The notes beneath the pieces were generated by a model. That model had not been told where the DNA came from, did not search any database, and saw only the letters and a program-made list of their open reading frames with translations. The position numbers and the translations under genes were made by a program. Shown piece after piece: positions 1-11,649 of a DNA stretch of 64,000 bases; the first letter of the stretch is position 1; every line of letters begins with the position of its first letter. Source of the stretch: Pseudopyrenochaeta lycopersici (taxonomy: Eukaryota > Ascomycota > Dothideomycetes > Pleosporales > Pseudopyrenochaetaceae); assembly GCA_003313425.1 (NCBI GenBank), contig NHZP01000023.1, forward strand, positions 682,001-746,000. Reading direction: 5' to 3'.

Positions 1-1
1 G

Positions 2-1720
2 CTGGGTTTGCTATTTGCCCGTCGTGAGAAGACGCAGTTAGGACATGCTCGTCGTGCTTATCAAATCCGCGCGACACGTCCACTAGAGGACTTAATCGAG
101 CGCCAAACTCGCCGTCTCAATAAAACCCCTGATAAACACTCATCAGCCTTGCAATCGGCCATGGCAGCGATGGCCAGAAGGGAACAAATGTCTGTTCGAG
201 ATCATTTGCAAACATGTCTCAGTCTCACGCGCGCTCGAACCCATTTCATGCCAATTTACGGCAAGGAGATCATCGATGCTGTCTCAGTGGATTGGCTTGA
301 TCATACGTTTGGCGCTATCAACGAAGGTAAGAGGATTGTCAAACCCAAAACTTCGCAAGCGCTGGTCTATCAGCCACTACAACCTGTCAATCTCTATCAG
401 CCAAACCAGCCTTTTGGTCAGGCGCACGTCCAACGAAAGCAAGGAGGAGAAGAGCAAGAATTCGAGACCATCGAACAATATCACGGTCGTCTCGGTTTTA
501 GGTCACCCCGCTCTATTGCCGCGGCTCGGGAATGGAACAATCAGCAAGTCACCCACTTCTACGACATGATCCCAACTATCGAGCAGCGCGCAGAAGCACT
601 CGAGCCTCTCATCACCCGCTTCACATGCGTAACGCCCGCCGTCGTCGCCGAAGAACTTGCGTCCCTAACCCTATCGAAACGTGGTGTTCAACTCATTAGA
701 TCCTCCGAAATGGCACACAAGCAAGACCCCTTCCACGGGTCACGTATCAGACAGTCCATTGCCTTCCCAGACAAACGCCTTTTGCAATATGACTGCGGCA
801 AACTGCAGCGCCTTGCCACTCTTCTTCGAGATTTGCAGGCCGGTAACCACCGTGCCCTCATTTTTACTCAAATGACTAAAGTCCTCGACATACTTGAGCA
901 GTTCCTCAACATCCATGGACACCGCTATCTACGACTTGATGGTTCTACGAAGATTGAGCAGCGCCAGATCCTCACTGATCGCTTTAACACGGATCCTAAA
1001 ATCCTCTGTTTTATCCTGTCTTCCCGCTCTGGCGGCATAGGAATCAACTTGACAGGTGCGGATACCGTCATTTTCTACGACCTCGACTGGAACCCCGCCA
1101 TGGATAAGCAATGCCAAGATCGTGCGCATCGAATCGGACAAACAAGAGACGTGCATATCTACAAGTTCGTCAGCGAGTACACCATTGAAGCTAATATCCT
1201 GCGCAAGTCGAACCAGAAGAGATTATTGGACGATGTAATCATTCAGAAGGGCGACTTTACGACCGATACATTTAATAGAGTCACATGGCGGGACGCCATT
1301 GATGAGACCATGGGTATCGATACCAGTGATGAGGCAGGCGCGGCGATGGACCGAGTGCTAGGTGAGAAGGCGGGTCTATTGGGCGATGCTCGAGTTATGG
1401 GTACTGTTGAAGATACCGAGGACCGTAACGCCGCTTCGCTCGCTCAAAAGGAGATTGTCGACGAAATTCATGATGATCAGGTTGATTTCAATGAGTCCCT
1501 TAACGCCACCAGAGCAACATCGGAGGCCGCTGGCGGTGCACAAAGTGAGGACCTTGATGCGAATGGGAATGAGAAGGAGAAGAGACATGTCGACGAATAC
1601 ATGCTCGGATTGTACAGGGAAGAGTATGGCAAAGAGCCGTACAAACCACCCACCGATCGACAGAAAAGAAATCGAAAGGGGATGGATCCGCATGTCAGGC
1701 AGAGGAAAAGGAAGTATTAG
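2..1720 (+). CDS. SWR1: SWR1 helicase, C-terminal part (5' truncated by window edge)
   Basis: This is the C-terminal part of the ATPase of the SWR1 chromatin remodelling complex, which exchanges H2A for H2A.Z in nucleosomes. The frame is already open at the first base, so the HSA region and first RecA lobe lie upstream. About 260 residues in comes the second RecA lobe, with YDCGKLQRLATLL, the motif SGGIGINLTGAD and the motif VI region QCQDRAHRIGQTRDV. The wording of these blocks matches Swr1 better than Ino80 or Snf2. The part before them is the long lobe-separating insertion region typical of INO80/SWR1 enzymes. The tail is acidic and ends in a basic cluster (RQRKRKY). No intron is seen. The stop is TAG at 1718-1720. 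The family assignment is secure; the truncation is simply the window edge. Confidence 0.93.
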   Translation: MGLLFARREKTQLGHARRAYQIRATRPLEDLIERQTRRLNKTPDKHSSALQSAMAAMARREQMSVRDHLQTCLSLTRARTHFMPIYGKEIIDAVSVDWLDHTFGAINEGKRIVKPKTSQALVYQPLQPVNLYQPNQPFGQAHVQRKQGGEEQEFETIEQYHGRLGFRSPRSIAAAREWNNQQVTHFYDMIPTIEQRAEALEPLITRFTCVTPAVVAEELASLTLSKRGVQLIRSSEMAHKQDPFHGSRIRQSIAFPDKRLLQYDCGKLQRLATLLRDLQAGNHRALIFTQMTKVLDILEQFLNIHGHRYLRLDGSTKIEQRQILTDRFNTDPKILCFILSSRSGGIGINLTGADTVIFYDLDWNPAMDKQCQDRAHRIGQTRDVHIYKFVSEYTIEANILRKSNQKRLLDDVIIQKGDFTTDTFNRVTWRDAIDETMGIDTSDEAGAAMDRVLGEKAGLLGDARVMGTVEDTEDRNAASLAQKEIVDEIHDDQVDFNESLNATRATSEAAGGAQSEDLDANGNEKEKRHVDEYMLGLYREEYGKEPYKPPTDRQKRNRKGMDPHVRQRKRKY

Positions 1721-2669
1721 TAGCAGGCTTCCCATCGGGCACAAAGAGCGGATAGGATATTCGAAATGATTGTATTAGTACCAAATGTAGAATGGGAAGC
1801 GTATACGGAGCATATGCATGGTCTGGCGTTTAAACAAAAAATGGATTGTAGGCACTCCGAAGACCTACACCACGTTGTATGCATAGGTACTGTTTGCTTA
1901 GCTTGAAAGCGATAATGTTTAAGCACACATGCTCATGACATCTGCATATACAGCGATTGGCTTGATTCGGCGCTCACAAAGACTTTGGTACCCTTGAAAC
2001 GTATGGGTTGCTCATAACACAATATAAATTGAAAGGAGATGTACATTCTGTTTGTGGAACCGGCAAAGACGTCGCACCCTTTTAGGACTTTACCAGCTAT
2101 GTGTCTAGTGCTAATTCTCTTTACTCAATGCACATGAAAGATCCATGCTTCCAAAGTTTCCTCGCCTCTTTCCCAAGGTTGCTTTAGTCACTTTCGTCCA
2201 GACATATCTGTCAGTCCACGGATTTGTAATAGTAATGTCTCTTCGCTATTCACGATCGCCAATATTTCTCGATTTAAGCGGCTCACCAGTCACTTATACA
2301 TCATATCCATTCCCCCCTTTCAGGGTTTCTAGAACATATCATACCTCATTGGCCACAAGTAGAAATTTCCTTGTTTAGCGATTCGCCTCACCAAAAATAT
2401 ACCCAGGGTCCCGATTGGTCGAACTAGACCACATATATAAGCAATCAACACTTCATCTACGGCAGTTGAACTTCAAACGTCTCATAGGGAAGAACAGTTG
2501 ATAAGGATGCACTGATATGGAGTCCAAGGGGTGTCGGTGGGGCAGTGATGTTGCTTGGATGTGGAGAGGTTAAGAGAGAGTAAAGCTACCCATACATTCG
2601 ACACACTCATTCTCTCACCGTTTATCTTAGCATCTTTGCCCAAAATCTGGTAGCATATAACTTGCAAAA
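1721..2669. other. Intergenic spacer, SWR1 to DUF1996 gene
   Basis: No convincing gene. It should hold the SWR1 3' UTR and the promoter of the next gene. A TATA-like stretch (CATATATAAG) lies near 2432-2441, about 230 bases before the DUF1996 ATG. The one open frame of note (2145-2378) has no coding-like composition. Confidence 0.5.
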
Positions 2670-3997
2670 ATGTACTGGAATGCCCCCTTCCTGGTCCTCG
2701 CATGGGCTGCGCATGATGTAGCTGCATTGTCAGCACATGGCCTCATGACCCGCCAGTTCGCGCAATCCGCTATGTTGCGCTTCCAGTGCTCGCAGCTAGT
2801 TTTTGATCGCATTGATCCACTTGTGCAGCCTGGTGTCCTTCCATCGACCCATCTACATCAGATTGTAGGTGGAGATGCATTCAATGCGAGTATGCCGGCA
2901 CTGGACCTAGATCCGAGCGCAAAGGCGAGCTGTACGACGTGCGATTTCAGCGAGGATTTGAGCAACTATTGGACCGCGAACCTCTACTTCAAAGCTCGGA
3001 ACGGCACCTTCAAGCGCGTCCCCCAAATGGTCAACCTAGGCCTATCAGGCCGGGAAGGTGTCACAGTATACTACATTCCGCCATACGACGGAAAATCCAA
3101 AGTTACCGCGTTTCCTAAGGGATTTCGCATGCTTGTCGGCGACCCAGGCCTGCGATCCAGGCAAGGCCAACAAAAGCAGCTCTGCCATCGTTGCTTCAGT
3201 AATATGGCGCAGGACCCCTTTGGCGGTGCACCTTGCACGGGTGCTGATACGTTTGATCTTCCCAAGTCAACTTGCGGAGGTGGTATCAGGACGACTATTA
3301 CATTTCCTACGTAAGTCAACGCCATTTAATTGCAATCAAAAACACCGCTACGTAGTAATACCACTGCTCGGGGCCGTCGCTAATGGTGACTCAGGTGCTG
3401 GGACGGCAAAAACCTCGATAGTCCTAACCACAAAGACCACGTCGCGTACCCATCATCGGGTTCTTTCGAATCTGGTGGACCATGTCCAGCATCTCACCCC
3501 GTGAAAATGCCCCAGCTCATGTATGAGGTCATGTGGGATACGACACCATTCAACGACAAGAGCATCTGGCCGGCGGATGGCTCACAGCCGTTTGTGTACT
3601 CCATGGGCGATGGGTAAGTGCAGTACATCTCCTCTCCTGTGCTTTTTAGCTGGACTAGGGACTTTAAAGAACTTTAGACCAAGCTGACGGTATATACTTA
3701 GTACTGGATATGGACAACATGGAGACTATCTCTTCGGTTGGAAAGATGGAGTACTACAGAAAGCGATGGACCAGCGCTGCCTCGGAAACACATGCAACGG
3801 TTTAAAGACGCAAAACGCTGCAGATTCCACCAAGTGCGCAGTGAAGCAGTCAGTAAGAGAGCCTGTTGATGGATGTAAGCCAACCCCCTCATTGTCGGTG
3901 CAGCGGCAATGGTGATGTCGAAGTATGCACGAATGCTAATCAGCATGACGTAGGGCTCACCGAATTGCCTGGAGGTCCGAAGATTACGTATAAGTGA
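2670..3997 (+). CDS. Secreted DUF1996 protein
   Basis: A fungal extracellular protein of the DUF1996 family; its biochemical role is not established. Exons are 2670-3310, 3395-3613, 3702-3874 and 3954-3997 (358 aa); all three introns are GT-AG and keep the frame. The N-terminus MYWNAPFLVLAWAAHDVAAL is a signal peptide. Family hallmarks follow: HLHQIVGGDAFN, CTTCDFSEDLSNYW, the YYIPPY block, GFRMLVGDP and, across the first splice, FPTCWDGKNLDSPNHKDHVA. Many paired Cys residues suit an oxidised extracellular fold. The C-terminus lacks the serine-rich WSC or linker extension seen in some relatives. Two more conserved blocks, YEVMWDTTPFND and YGQHGDYLFGWKDG, come from exons 2 and 3, which supports the splice model. 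The family call is firm and the function unknown. Confidence 0.88.
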
Positions 3998-5049
3998 ACA
4001 TCCCGTTCATTAAGATGCCGCAATACAAGCCCTTAGGGCTAGACGAGCAGTCAGACTTTAAAGATGGGTGGATTCATTGCTCGAGACTAGAGATCACTCG
4101 TTCTACGGTAAGATTGAGAAAGTAGTCATGTACCGCCCTAAGCCTATTTACTTAATTTGGTCTTGTGATCCTATTGTACGAACACATATTCATGCACTAT
4201 GAGACTTTGTTTCTGGATAGTTTCTCATTACTGAGAAGCTCATGTAAAATGGATTACGCCATTTCGCTCTCTTTATTCCAATGTCCCCATGAAACTTCTC
4301 CGAAGTTAGACAGGGCGAACATACACTAATATTCCACTACCATACTACACGAGGAGAGATGTGCGAAAGCGAAGGGGGTTCATGTCTTCAGCAATTTGCG
4401 TTCTCGCAGGCTAGGTTCGCTGATGCAGCAGCACACTACGCGTGACTTGACAGAAAATTCCACCGCCGCCGATGAAACGCCATGCCAATGAGTATATCGT
4501 TCCTCAGATAAAAATCTCCGCTTTTGCGGTTGTAAAACAGTGACCGAACCTTAATGCTGTTTTGTCTCCCGGTATTTTCCCGGTGACTGCTCTTGTTCTC
4601 TGACTTGGTGCATACTAAAATATCGCAGCTCCTCTAGCTGTGACAACGGCAGGACGGCGGCTCTTGAAAGGCGCCGAAAGCGAGTATCAGATTCGACGCT
4701 GCTGCATCTAAAGGAGCGGTCAGAATGGTTGTTAGCGATCGAAGCAATAAAGGTGACCCAAGTCGATTAACCTTTTTCTAGCGCAAAGCATTCCCCACAT
4801 GGCGCGTGGAACGTTCGCTTCGGGGCAAACGAGGCTATCTTCGGAGTTGTCTCCAGAGATTACGGCCGGCTTGTTTGATTGTCAAGTTGATGATTCTGCG
4901 CTCTTACGTGTGGGGGACACCCCAAGTACGCTGCTCATAGTACGTCTCGAGGCGGTGGTTTGAAATGTCAACAACAAACTCTTGTCAGAGCTTTTCAGTG
5001 TCGATCCACACATCTCCTACCTCTCATACCATTATGTCCAGTAGTAAAC
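3998..5049. other. Intergenic spacer
   Basis: Nothing recognisable in either strand beyond short chance frames. It contains the 3' UTR of the DUF1996 gene and the upstream region of the seven-helix protein. An out-of-frame ATG at 4965 precedes the chosen start of the next gene and could act as an upstream ORF of 63 codons. Confidence 0.45.
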
Positions 5050-6436
5050 ATGGGTCTTCCTGTAAACATAACCCCAATGGCTCTCTTACCGTTGCTTCCG
5101 ATGGTGGCCACAAGCCCCGTGCCACAGCGTTCTCCGATCGTTCGAGACGAGTCTAGTCGAGTTCGTTTGGGAGAGCAACCGGCCCACCGTACCGCAGCAG
5201 TTGTGATGTGTATTGCGTATGCGTTTTTGCTGGCGCTGGCGCAAGGTAAGTTAGATAATTTCCTCGGTAGAACACAACTGAAGACGGTTTGACTTGATTG
5301 GGTTAATGGTTTGCAAGGATATCGAGCTGGTCGCATGGCTGGCAAGAAGCCGAGGACTAGATTTTCGGACATTCTAGTCTTCGTACAGGGCTTCATTAGT
5401 ACAGCGTTCGTGTTCGCTGTAGGCATAGACACTGCCGGGCTAGGCTTAACGACTGATGCCCAATGCTATGGTGCTATCCGTCTATGCATTTCGTTGTATG
5501 GAGCGGCAAAAATCGCCTTGTAAGTCTTCCATATTACTCAATGCAATCACAGCTGCCATACTAATGAGGCGTAGATACCTTTTCTTGCTCGAGCGCGTTC
5601 ATATCGTCCGCGCCCCGTTTGTCGATCGCTTGCGCGACCCAATTTACGTCATTGGCACCATCTTCACCATAGGCGGATTTGCCGCAATTATGGCCTACCA
5701 ATGCATGGACCCAACGGCTGAGCTCTCTCGTAAAGACGGTCTGTGCAGGATTGGAATACAGTCTGGTGCTGCAATCGCAGTTATTGTCCTCGACACTGTC
5801 ATCAACATCGCTCTAACTATAGTTTTCATTTGGCAACTACGACCCGCGATGAACTCCATAACACATCGATCACCAAGTCACGCAGCCTCCACTGACGAAG
5901 AAAGTTCACGGTTGGCAATTTTGCGGTTCCTCAAGTGGATAAAAGACAGGGCAATTTTGAAAAAATCTTCGTCTCGAGACAACTTGAAGGTCATGCTAGT
6001 CAGGAACGTGTTGGGATCAAGCCTCCTTTTGGTGAATACGGTAGCGAACAACGCGATCTTCCTGAAGTGGTCTTTCGCCAAAATAAGCCACGCCTGCCTC
6101 TTGATGTGTCTGACTGATGGTAAGGGCCTCTTCGCTATGGATTGGCTTCCACCTGTGCTAAGAAGCGTTATAGTCGTCCTAGGAATGCTTGTCACTAACT
6201 GGCTTACTATGCGCTCCGCCGAAGATGAGACTGGTTCGACAGGGCCTTCTTCTGTCACACCAGTCACGTCTAATTCCAGTGGTTCTGTTCTCATGTGTCT
6301 ACACTCACGAAGGACCACAGTAGCCACGATTGACCGCAATATACAAATGGACACGCGAATAGGTGAGAAATCTAGGCCTATCAGTGACACGATCTATGAC
6401 CAGAAAAATGACGCTATCAACTTCAATCTTCGTTGA
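5050..6436 (+). CDS. Seven-transmembrane fungal protein, receptor-like
   Basis: Function not recognised. Exons 5050-5245, 5318-5519 and 5575-6436 give 419 aa. I chose the ATG at 5050 because the frame upstream has no earlier ATG. Hydrophobic segments can be counted by eye: MCIAYAFLLALAQ, ILVFVQGFISTAFVFAVGI, IRLCISLYGAAKIALYLFL, VIGTIFTIGGFAAIMAY, AAIAVIVLDTVINIALTIVF, VLGSSLLLVNTVANNAIFL and VLRSVIVVLGMLVTNWL, which is seven helices. A cytosolic-looking basic loop with KSSSRDNLK lies between helices five and six. A polar Ser/Thr-rich tail of about 80 residues follows helix seven. The LLERVHIVR motif after helix three resembles the post-helix-three segment of several fungal 7TM proteins. A GPCR-like role is an inference from topology only. 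Confidence 0.7.
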
Positions 6437-7847
6437 ATGTATCGATGTTGTCGAGGAATCTATCCACAACACTGTTTGCCAACCAAGATTTATGGCAGAC
6501 CACGTCGAACATTATTTTTCGGGGTACTACTGAACCACTCGTGTCTCTGCCTCTTGATGGAAGCCTACAATATATCCCATGCAGCCATTTTCCTCTGGAG
6601 TTGACCCAAAAAAAACTCTTTTACTATTTCCGCCATATCCCCTGCATTGCCAATCTGGACCTATGCCATAATAGAATCACGAACTCTGCCGCCACGCGCG
6701 GCCATCACGCTGATCCCCAGACGAGGTTGGTCAGTATCGCAATTGTTATGGCTGAGCTTGGGATTTATGAGCATGACGTTGTGCGAGTCCTCACTCTCGC
6801 TGCATTCTAGAGCCAGTTTTCTTATTCCGTGGAGAGACGGTACATTATGTAGTGGCATTCCTGCACGAGATTCTTGTCGCATTCCTCACCATCTGCGCTG
6901 CTGGTGAATTCCTTGAACATTCTAGCTACAGGATGACCCGACACCCTCTGGCCGGAATTCGTGGCAGCCTATGGCTGCGAGGTCCAAAAATAGACATCGA
7001 AAATCGGGAGATGAAGGGAGCTACGGAGACCCAGTTAGGAAGCTAGAAAGGAAAAAATTGAGAAACCGTTCCTCAGGCTGGCCGTTGATGCTATCTGTCT
7101 CTTTTAGGTTAAGAAAAACGCTATCTATTTAAGTACTGAGAGGCGAACTGTATGAGGCTGGGACCTAGTATGAGTTTCCAGAAGTTGCGTTACACGCATA
7201 GCGTAGACCATGTTGGCGTATATGGAGGTCTTAGCATCGATTGTTGTAATAGAAGGACATAGCGACTATATGCCAAGAAGGTTCAAGACAACGTCTCATC
7301 CGTATCCAAGATGTACCTAGGAAAACAGGAGCAGCTTGACGCTCTTGGAAAGGAAAGGCAAGTAGTAAAGTTTCAGCACATTGTTGTTGCAGTATTTGAA
7401 AGAAGAAGACTGTATTTGACTCCTCTCAGGTTTCTTGGGCCTGGGCCAAAAATTCCGCGCAAAGGCGATTGATGGATGGACGGGCGTTGATTTCTATTTC
7501 GTATTCAGACCAATACCGATAGATGATGCAAGGGGCCGCCTTTCATGGCGGCCATAGCGTACGTCCAGTACATCAGCGGCCCTTTCCGGTCGGCGCATGT
7601 TTCACTGAAGGCCGCATTCACGGCCAGGACATTAATACTCTCAACGAAATGCAGCATTAAAAGGGCCATTTCTCATTGAGTATATCTTGTATGATATTGC
7701 GTTATATAAACAACCTATATGCCAATCCCGGTTTGTTTACACCAAAAGAGTTGGGTATGACAGTATCACAGGACAGCTTAGACAATAGCGTGAGAGAGAA
7801 TGGCACAAAGAACAACATGTTACACTTGATTCCTTATAATTTCTGCT
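6437..7847. other. Intergenic spacer (1.4 kb)
   Basis: No supported gene. Several open frames of 60-125 codons begin at 6433 and 6647 on the plus strand but show no conserved motif or splice pattern. The spacer separates the seven-helix gene from the 3' end of the convergent NTF2-like gene. Confidence 0.45.
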
Positions 7848-8529
7848 TTATTTTCCTCTACAACCCTTAACGAGCTCTCCTTCACCATCACAAGCTCCGT
7901 TGACACAGGCGGTTGCATTTGGCTTGCCTAATGCGCCAAAGTTATATAGAATAGCCGCAGAATTGAACTCGCTCTGTGCGCTTTTCACTAGCCTGGAATT
8001 CAGATCAATAAATAGCCAGTCAATTCCACCGACGGCAGATGGCTGTGCGCGGCCGCCGAAAAAGCGCCACCGGAAGATAATCGTGTGACAGGTGTGTGTA
8101 TATAGGTTCACATAAACTTTGAAGGCGGGGCCAATGGCTTGGTCGGAGCGCAGAGCCGTTATGAGGGCGCTACGGGAGGCGAGAGTTTGTGTGCCTGGCT
8201 GTTGTGGGCAGTAAGCAAATATGCCCTTCCAGATATACATGCTGAGTGTGTCTTCTGATACTTACAGGCAACTGAAGGAAAAAACTCGTACTGTCTGATT
8301 CATACTTGAAGTCTTCGGCAAATGTTTGGTTGACACTGGCTTCATCAATGACTTCGAAGTTTGCTATATAGCGCTTGATGATATCGTAAGACTCGTGGTC
8401 ACCGAGGCATTTCTGATTGCGGTTGTAATGTCCTGTGTTCGAATGGGGAGCTGGTTCTGGCAACGCAGAGATGAAAAGCGGGAGGATGGTCACGAGGAAG
8501 GCCGTTGCGAAGCGGAAAAGATTGTACAT
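7848..8529 (-). CDS. Small secreted protein with NTF2-like domain
   Basis: A 213-residue secreted protein from two exons, 8266-8529 and 7848-8225. The intron (8226-8265) is only 40 nt, with donor GTAAGT and acceptor CTGGAAG. A 24-nt alternative would leave the frame and hit a stop, so the 40-nt form is preferred. The N-terminus MYNLFRFATAFLVTILPLFI is a signal peptide. The mature part begins with CLGDHESYDIIKRYIANFE and VNQTFAEDFKYESDS, and later has CHTIIFRWRFFGG and VGGIDWLF. This is the helix-then-sheet pattern of the NTF2-like domain proteins found in Dothideomycete secretomes. Four to six Cys residues could form disulfides. No catalytic residues can be assigned. A TATA-like GATAAAAGG lies about 70 bases upstream of the ATG. 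An effector role is possible but unproven. Confidence 0.78.
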
Positions 8530-10026
8530 AGTAAATGAAGAGGTGCGGGTTGTCGAATGAGATCGAAGAGAAGACTAAGTAGCTCAATTCGGAAGCCTTT
8601 TATCCTATATCGACTGCGAGCTAGGTAGACCTACATCGAGATCCATCACTGAGTCTGCTTCTGCAATATATACTTACGTTCTCCCTGCAGCCCACTCCAT
8701 ACTCTGGGTGACACTCATCATAGCTGAAAAGTATCTCGAATCGTGTGCGTCATAGCTGAACACGATCTTGCCCTGCTACAAAACGATCTTCCAAACCTTG
8801 CGCCAGCCTCGCTTTCTAGATTGTCTAACTGGCTCTCTCTTGGACAATGTTTGGAATGCAAAGCCCTATCGCGGGCTGGAGCTTCTTGGGGTGCAGATTG
8901 GCTGTAGGGCTGACAAACGATTATCGTTGACAAGCGAGAAGGCTGCAGTACTTGACGTATGATTGGCAGGATTCTTGCTAAGTACTTAATCCTCCTTACT
9001 GTGAAGATCTTAAACTAACAGAGATTAGCTCAGGAATGCAAGGCTGGTTCCTAGGGATGAACCGAGTTTGAGAGGACAGCGTTCAGAACTAGTATTATGG
9101 AGTGGGTTGAGAACAGTAGATTGCTATCGAAATTCGGAAAGTATTAAGTTGAGCACAATGAGCTATGGGGCCATTTTCTGAGATCTATATAAATTGGTGT
9201 CCAAAGCAATCCCATGTCCTACCGTGGAACCTTAGTTGGATAGTGGGATGTCCTATGAATGTCTCGCGAAGACAGTTGCGGGATATCACGTGACTAGGGT
9301 CCAGAACGCTCTGGTCTATTGTAGTAGATTGCCTTGTAAGGTCGCTTAGCCCCGCCCTTCGCGTGGGTCGTAACACGGAGTTACTACCTCCCGGTTACTA
9401 AAAGTCAAAACTGATTTTGTAAGTTTAAGGCAAGCCTGCACTTTATTTGTTAGAAGAAACTGCATCTATCATTTCTTGAGGATGCAGTTCGTTACCTAGA
9501 GCACGGTTTTATTTACAACGACGGCTACAATAAAGTTGCGCAAAAGATCAGTATTGCGCTCAATCGGCTCAGTTTTGCACAATTTCTTGATGGGATAATC
9601 GCCCCAAATCCATAGATACGCCACCAGAATATAGGATTTCTTGATTGAAGGCGATACTGTAGATGATCCGGTGGCGCTATTGCCGTCACCAAACTCGTGC
9701 GAAGAGTAAGGCATTCCTGAATGATCGGGACATGACATTGAAATAGGTGTACGAACACTTTATGAGTGAAATTGCACGCTTTCCTGATTGGTGAATCGTG
9801 GCCGCTACATTGAGGGGGCATAGTTTGTCCTGCAGGCGAGAGTGGCCAATTCGGTCGGTGTTGGTGCCGTGTAGTTATGGTTCGCTGGGGGATGGAGATT
9901 CCGAGCTGCGGCGAGGCGTTTCGAATGCAGGAAAAGCAAGCCAAGTACTTGTTAATACAACAAGCCTGATATTGTACAGCTAATTAGTTACACATTGTTG
10001 AAGCCTAGGCTTCTGTTTCTAATATC
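8530..10026. other. Intergenic spacer (1.5 kb)
   Basis: No gene I can defend. On the minus strand 9496-9738 holds an 80-codon ATG-initiated frame with fairly protein-like composition (for example YILVAYLWIWGDYPIKKLC), overlapped by a second frame from 9525 to 9944. Neither has recognisable motifs, and they may be relics or chance. Confidence 0.35.
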
Positions 10027-11649
10027 TTATAGGAACGAGTTCACCAGTTTCTCGAAGTACTTCCTCGCGACACCTAGTCCAACGTTCACACTTCCCTTCG
10101 ATCTATCTTTCTCAGCGAGTGTCTTGCCAAGAGCGGTCTCAAGTATCTCGATGGTGGCTTCCTCGTTAGGCTGGTTAACAATCTGCAGATTCATGCCACC
10201 GCTCTCCACCTCTCGACCGCCGACAACGATGATGTGATTATATTTCTTGACTCTAGCTTCAGCAATCTTCTTGCCAAGTGAACGGTCACTTATATCAACA
10301 TCAATAGGAAGGTGTATCGTTGAGAGAGGCAGAGGCTTTGGAGCGGAAAGTGAAGGTTCTTCTTGCGACTCCTGAGCCTTGAGACCGGATAAGACGGACT
10401 GAATGTGTGAGACATGTTTAAGCACCTTGGGATCCGAATTCAGCGACAGGACAATCGCTGGCCGAGGTGAAAGCCAAAGCGGATATACACCAGCGTAATG
10501 TTCGATCAGAAGCGCCATAAAACGTTCTATTGAACCATAGATGGCGCGATGTACGATGACAGGGCGGCGAAGTGCTGGATCTAATCCTGCGTCCATTGAT
10601 GTCTGTGAACCGGTCTCAACTTCTTCTGGCGAAGCTTGATACTGCAGGTCGAAGCGCTGTGGAAGTTGGAAGTCCAGCTGAATCGTGGCGGTTTGGTGTT
10701 CCTTGCCATTTGAGTCCTTTAAGATGATGTCAATCTTAGGCCCGTAAAATGCTCCGTCACCGTCGTTGATGGCCCATTCGCTTCCGATATTATTCAATGC
10801 CATAGAGAGTTGCTGTTCTGCGCGATCCCATTCCTCTATAGTTCCGATAAAGCTGTCTTTTGGTCGCGTAGAAAGTAGCAACTTGTAAGGTCCCAGACCA
10901 AACGTATTATATACCATGCCAACAAACTTTAGTGTCTGTTCGATCTCAGCTAGAATTTGATCTGGCCGACAGAAGATGTGCGCATCATCCTGATGAAAAC
11001 GCCGGACTCGAGTCAAGCCAGTCAAAGCCCCGGAGATCTCATTCCTATGCAAAGCACTGAAGTCGGCATATCGAACCGGCAAATCCCTGTAGCTTTTGAT
11101 TTCGTCTTTAAACAAAAGACAGTGACCAGGACAGTTCATCGGCTTCAGTCCAAATTCTCCATCCTCTCCTGCCTCTGCTTCTGGAATCTGTGCGGTTGTG
11201 CCTCTGCCCTGTACGCTGAACATATCCTCCGCATAGTTGTCCCAATGCCCTGACTTCTCCCATAACGATTTCTTGTATATTATGGGTGTGATCACTTCTT
11301 GGAAGCCAAATTGTGGATATTGTGCTCGAAGAAAGGATTGTAGCCTCTGAAAGACGTAGGCGCCGTTCGGAAGGATGAGCGGCGAGCCAGGGCTATATGT
11401 AGATGTTATGAAGAGATTGTGCGTCTGCGCGAGGGTTCGGTGGTCTGTAGATGGAGCAGTGAGACCGGAAGTCGTGGGATTAAGCTGCACATTTGCGGAA
11501 GCTTGAGGTGAGACTGTCACCGTATGTTGTAATTGCTGAGGCGCCGAGCATGAGCAAGCCCTCGAGAAGACACGTCCATAATGATGCGTAGGCGCATAAA
11601 CACGTCTACTAGCATTTAGAGCGACGGAGAGCTGACGCAATGGTGGCAT
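10027..11649 (-). CDS. MST1: Threonyl-tRNA synthetase, mitochondrial
   Basis: Charges mitochondrial tRNA(Thr) with threonine in the matrix. A single exon of 540 aa starts at an ATG with a presequence-like N-terminus (MPPLRQLSVALNASRRVYA, basic and Ser-rich, no acids). The class II catalytic core follows: MNCPGHC near residue 171, motif 2 with RNEISGALTGLTRVRRFHQ and DDAHIF near 202-226, and motif 3 GSIERFMALLIEHY near 372. The three zinc ligands known in ThrRS (the Cys of NCPGH and the His residues of DDAHIF and HRAIYGS) are all present. A C-terminal anticodon-binding domain follows from about residue 395. The N-terminal TGS and editing domains of cytosolic ThrRS are absent, as expected for the short mitochondrial form. 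It is divergent with the coiled-coil membrane gene across 445 bases. Confidence 0.95.
   Translation of the reverse strand: MPPLRQLSVALNASRRVYAPTHHYGRVFSRACSCSAPQQLQHTVTVSPQASANVQLNPTTSGLTAPSTDHRTLAQTHNLFITSTYSPGSPLILPNGAYVFQRLQSFLRAQYPQFGFQEVITPIIYKKSLWEKSGHWDNYAEDMFSVQGRGTTAQIPEAEAGEDGEFGLKPMNCPGHCLLFKDEIKSYRDLPVRYADFSALHRNEISGALTGLTRVRRFHQDDAHIFCRPDQILAEIEQTLKFVGMVYNTFGLGPYKLLLSTRPKDSFIGTIEEWDRAEQQLSMALNNIGSEWAINDGDGAFYGPKIDIILKDSNGKEHQTATIQLDFQLPQRFDLQYQASPEEVETGSQTSMDAGLDPALRRPVIVHRAIYGSIERFMALLIEHYAGVYPLWLSPRPAIVLSLNSDPKVLKHVSHIQSVLSGLKAQESQEEPSLSAPKPLPLSTIHLPIDVDISDRSLGKKIAEARVKKYNHIIVVGGREVESGGMNLQIVNQPNEEATIEILETALGKTLAEKDRSKGSVNVGLGVARKYFEKLVNSFL

Noticed and set aside
8241..8265. 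A 24-nt intron in the NTF2-like gene (GTAAGT to CACTCAG)
   Set aside because: Too short for splicing and, being a multiple of three, it keeps a frame that soon stops; the 40-nt version gives a conserved-looking continuation.
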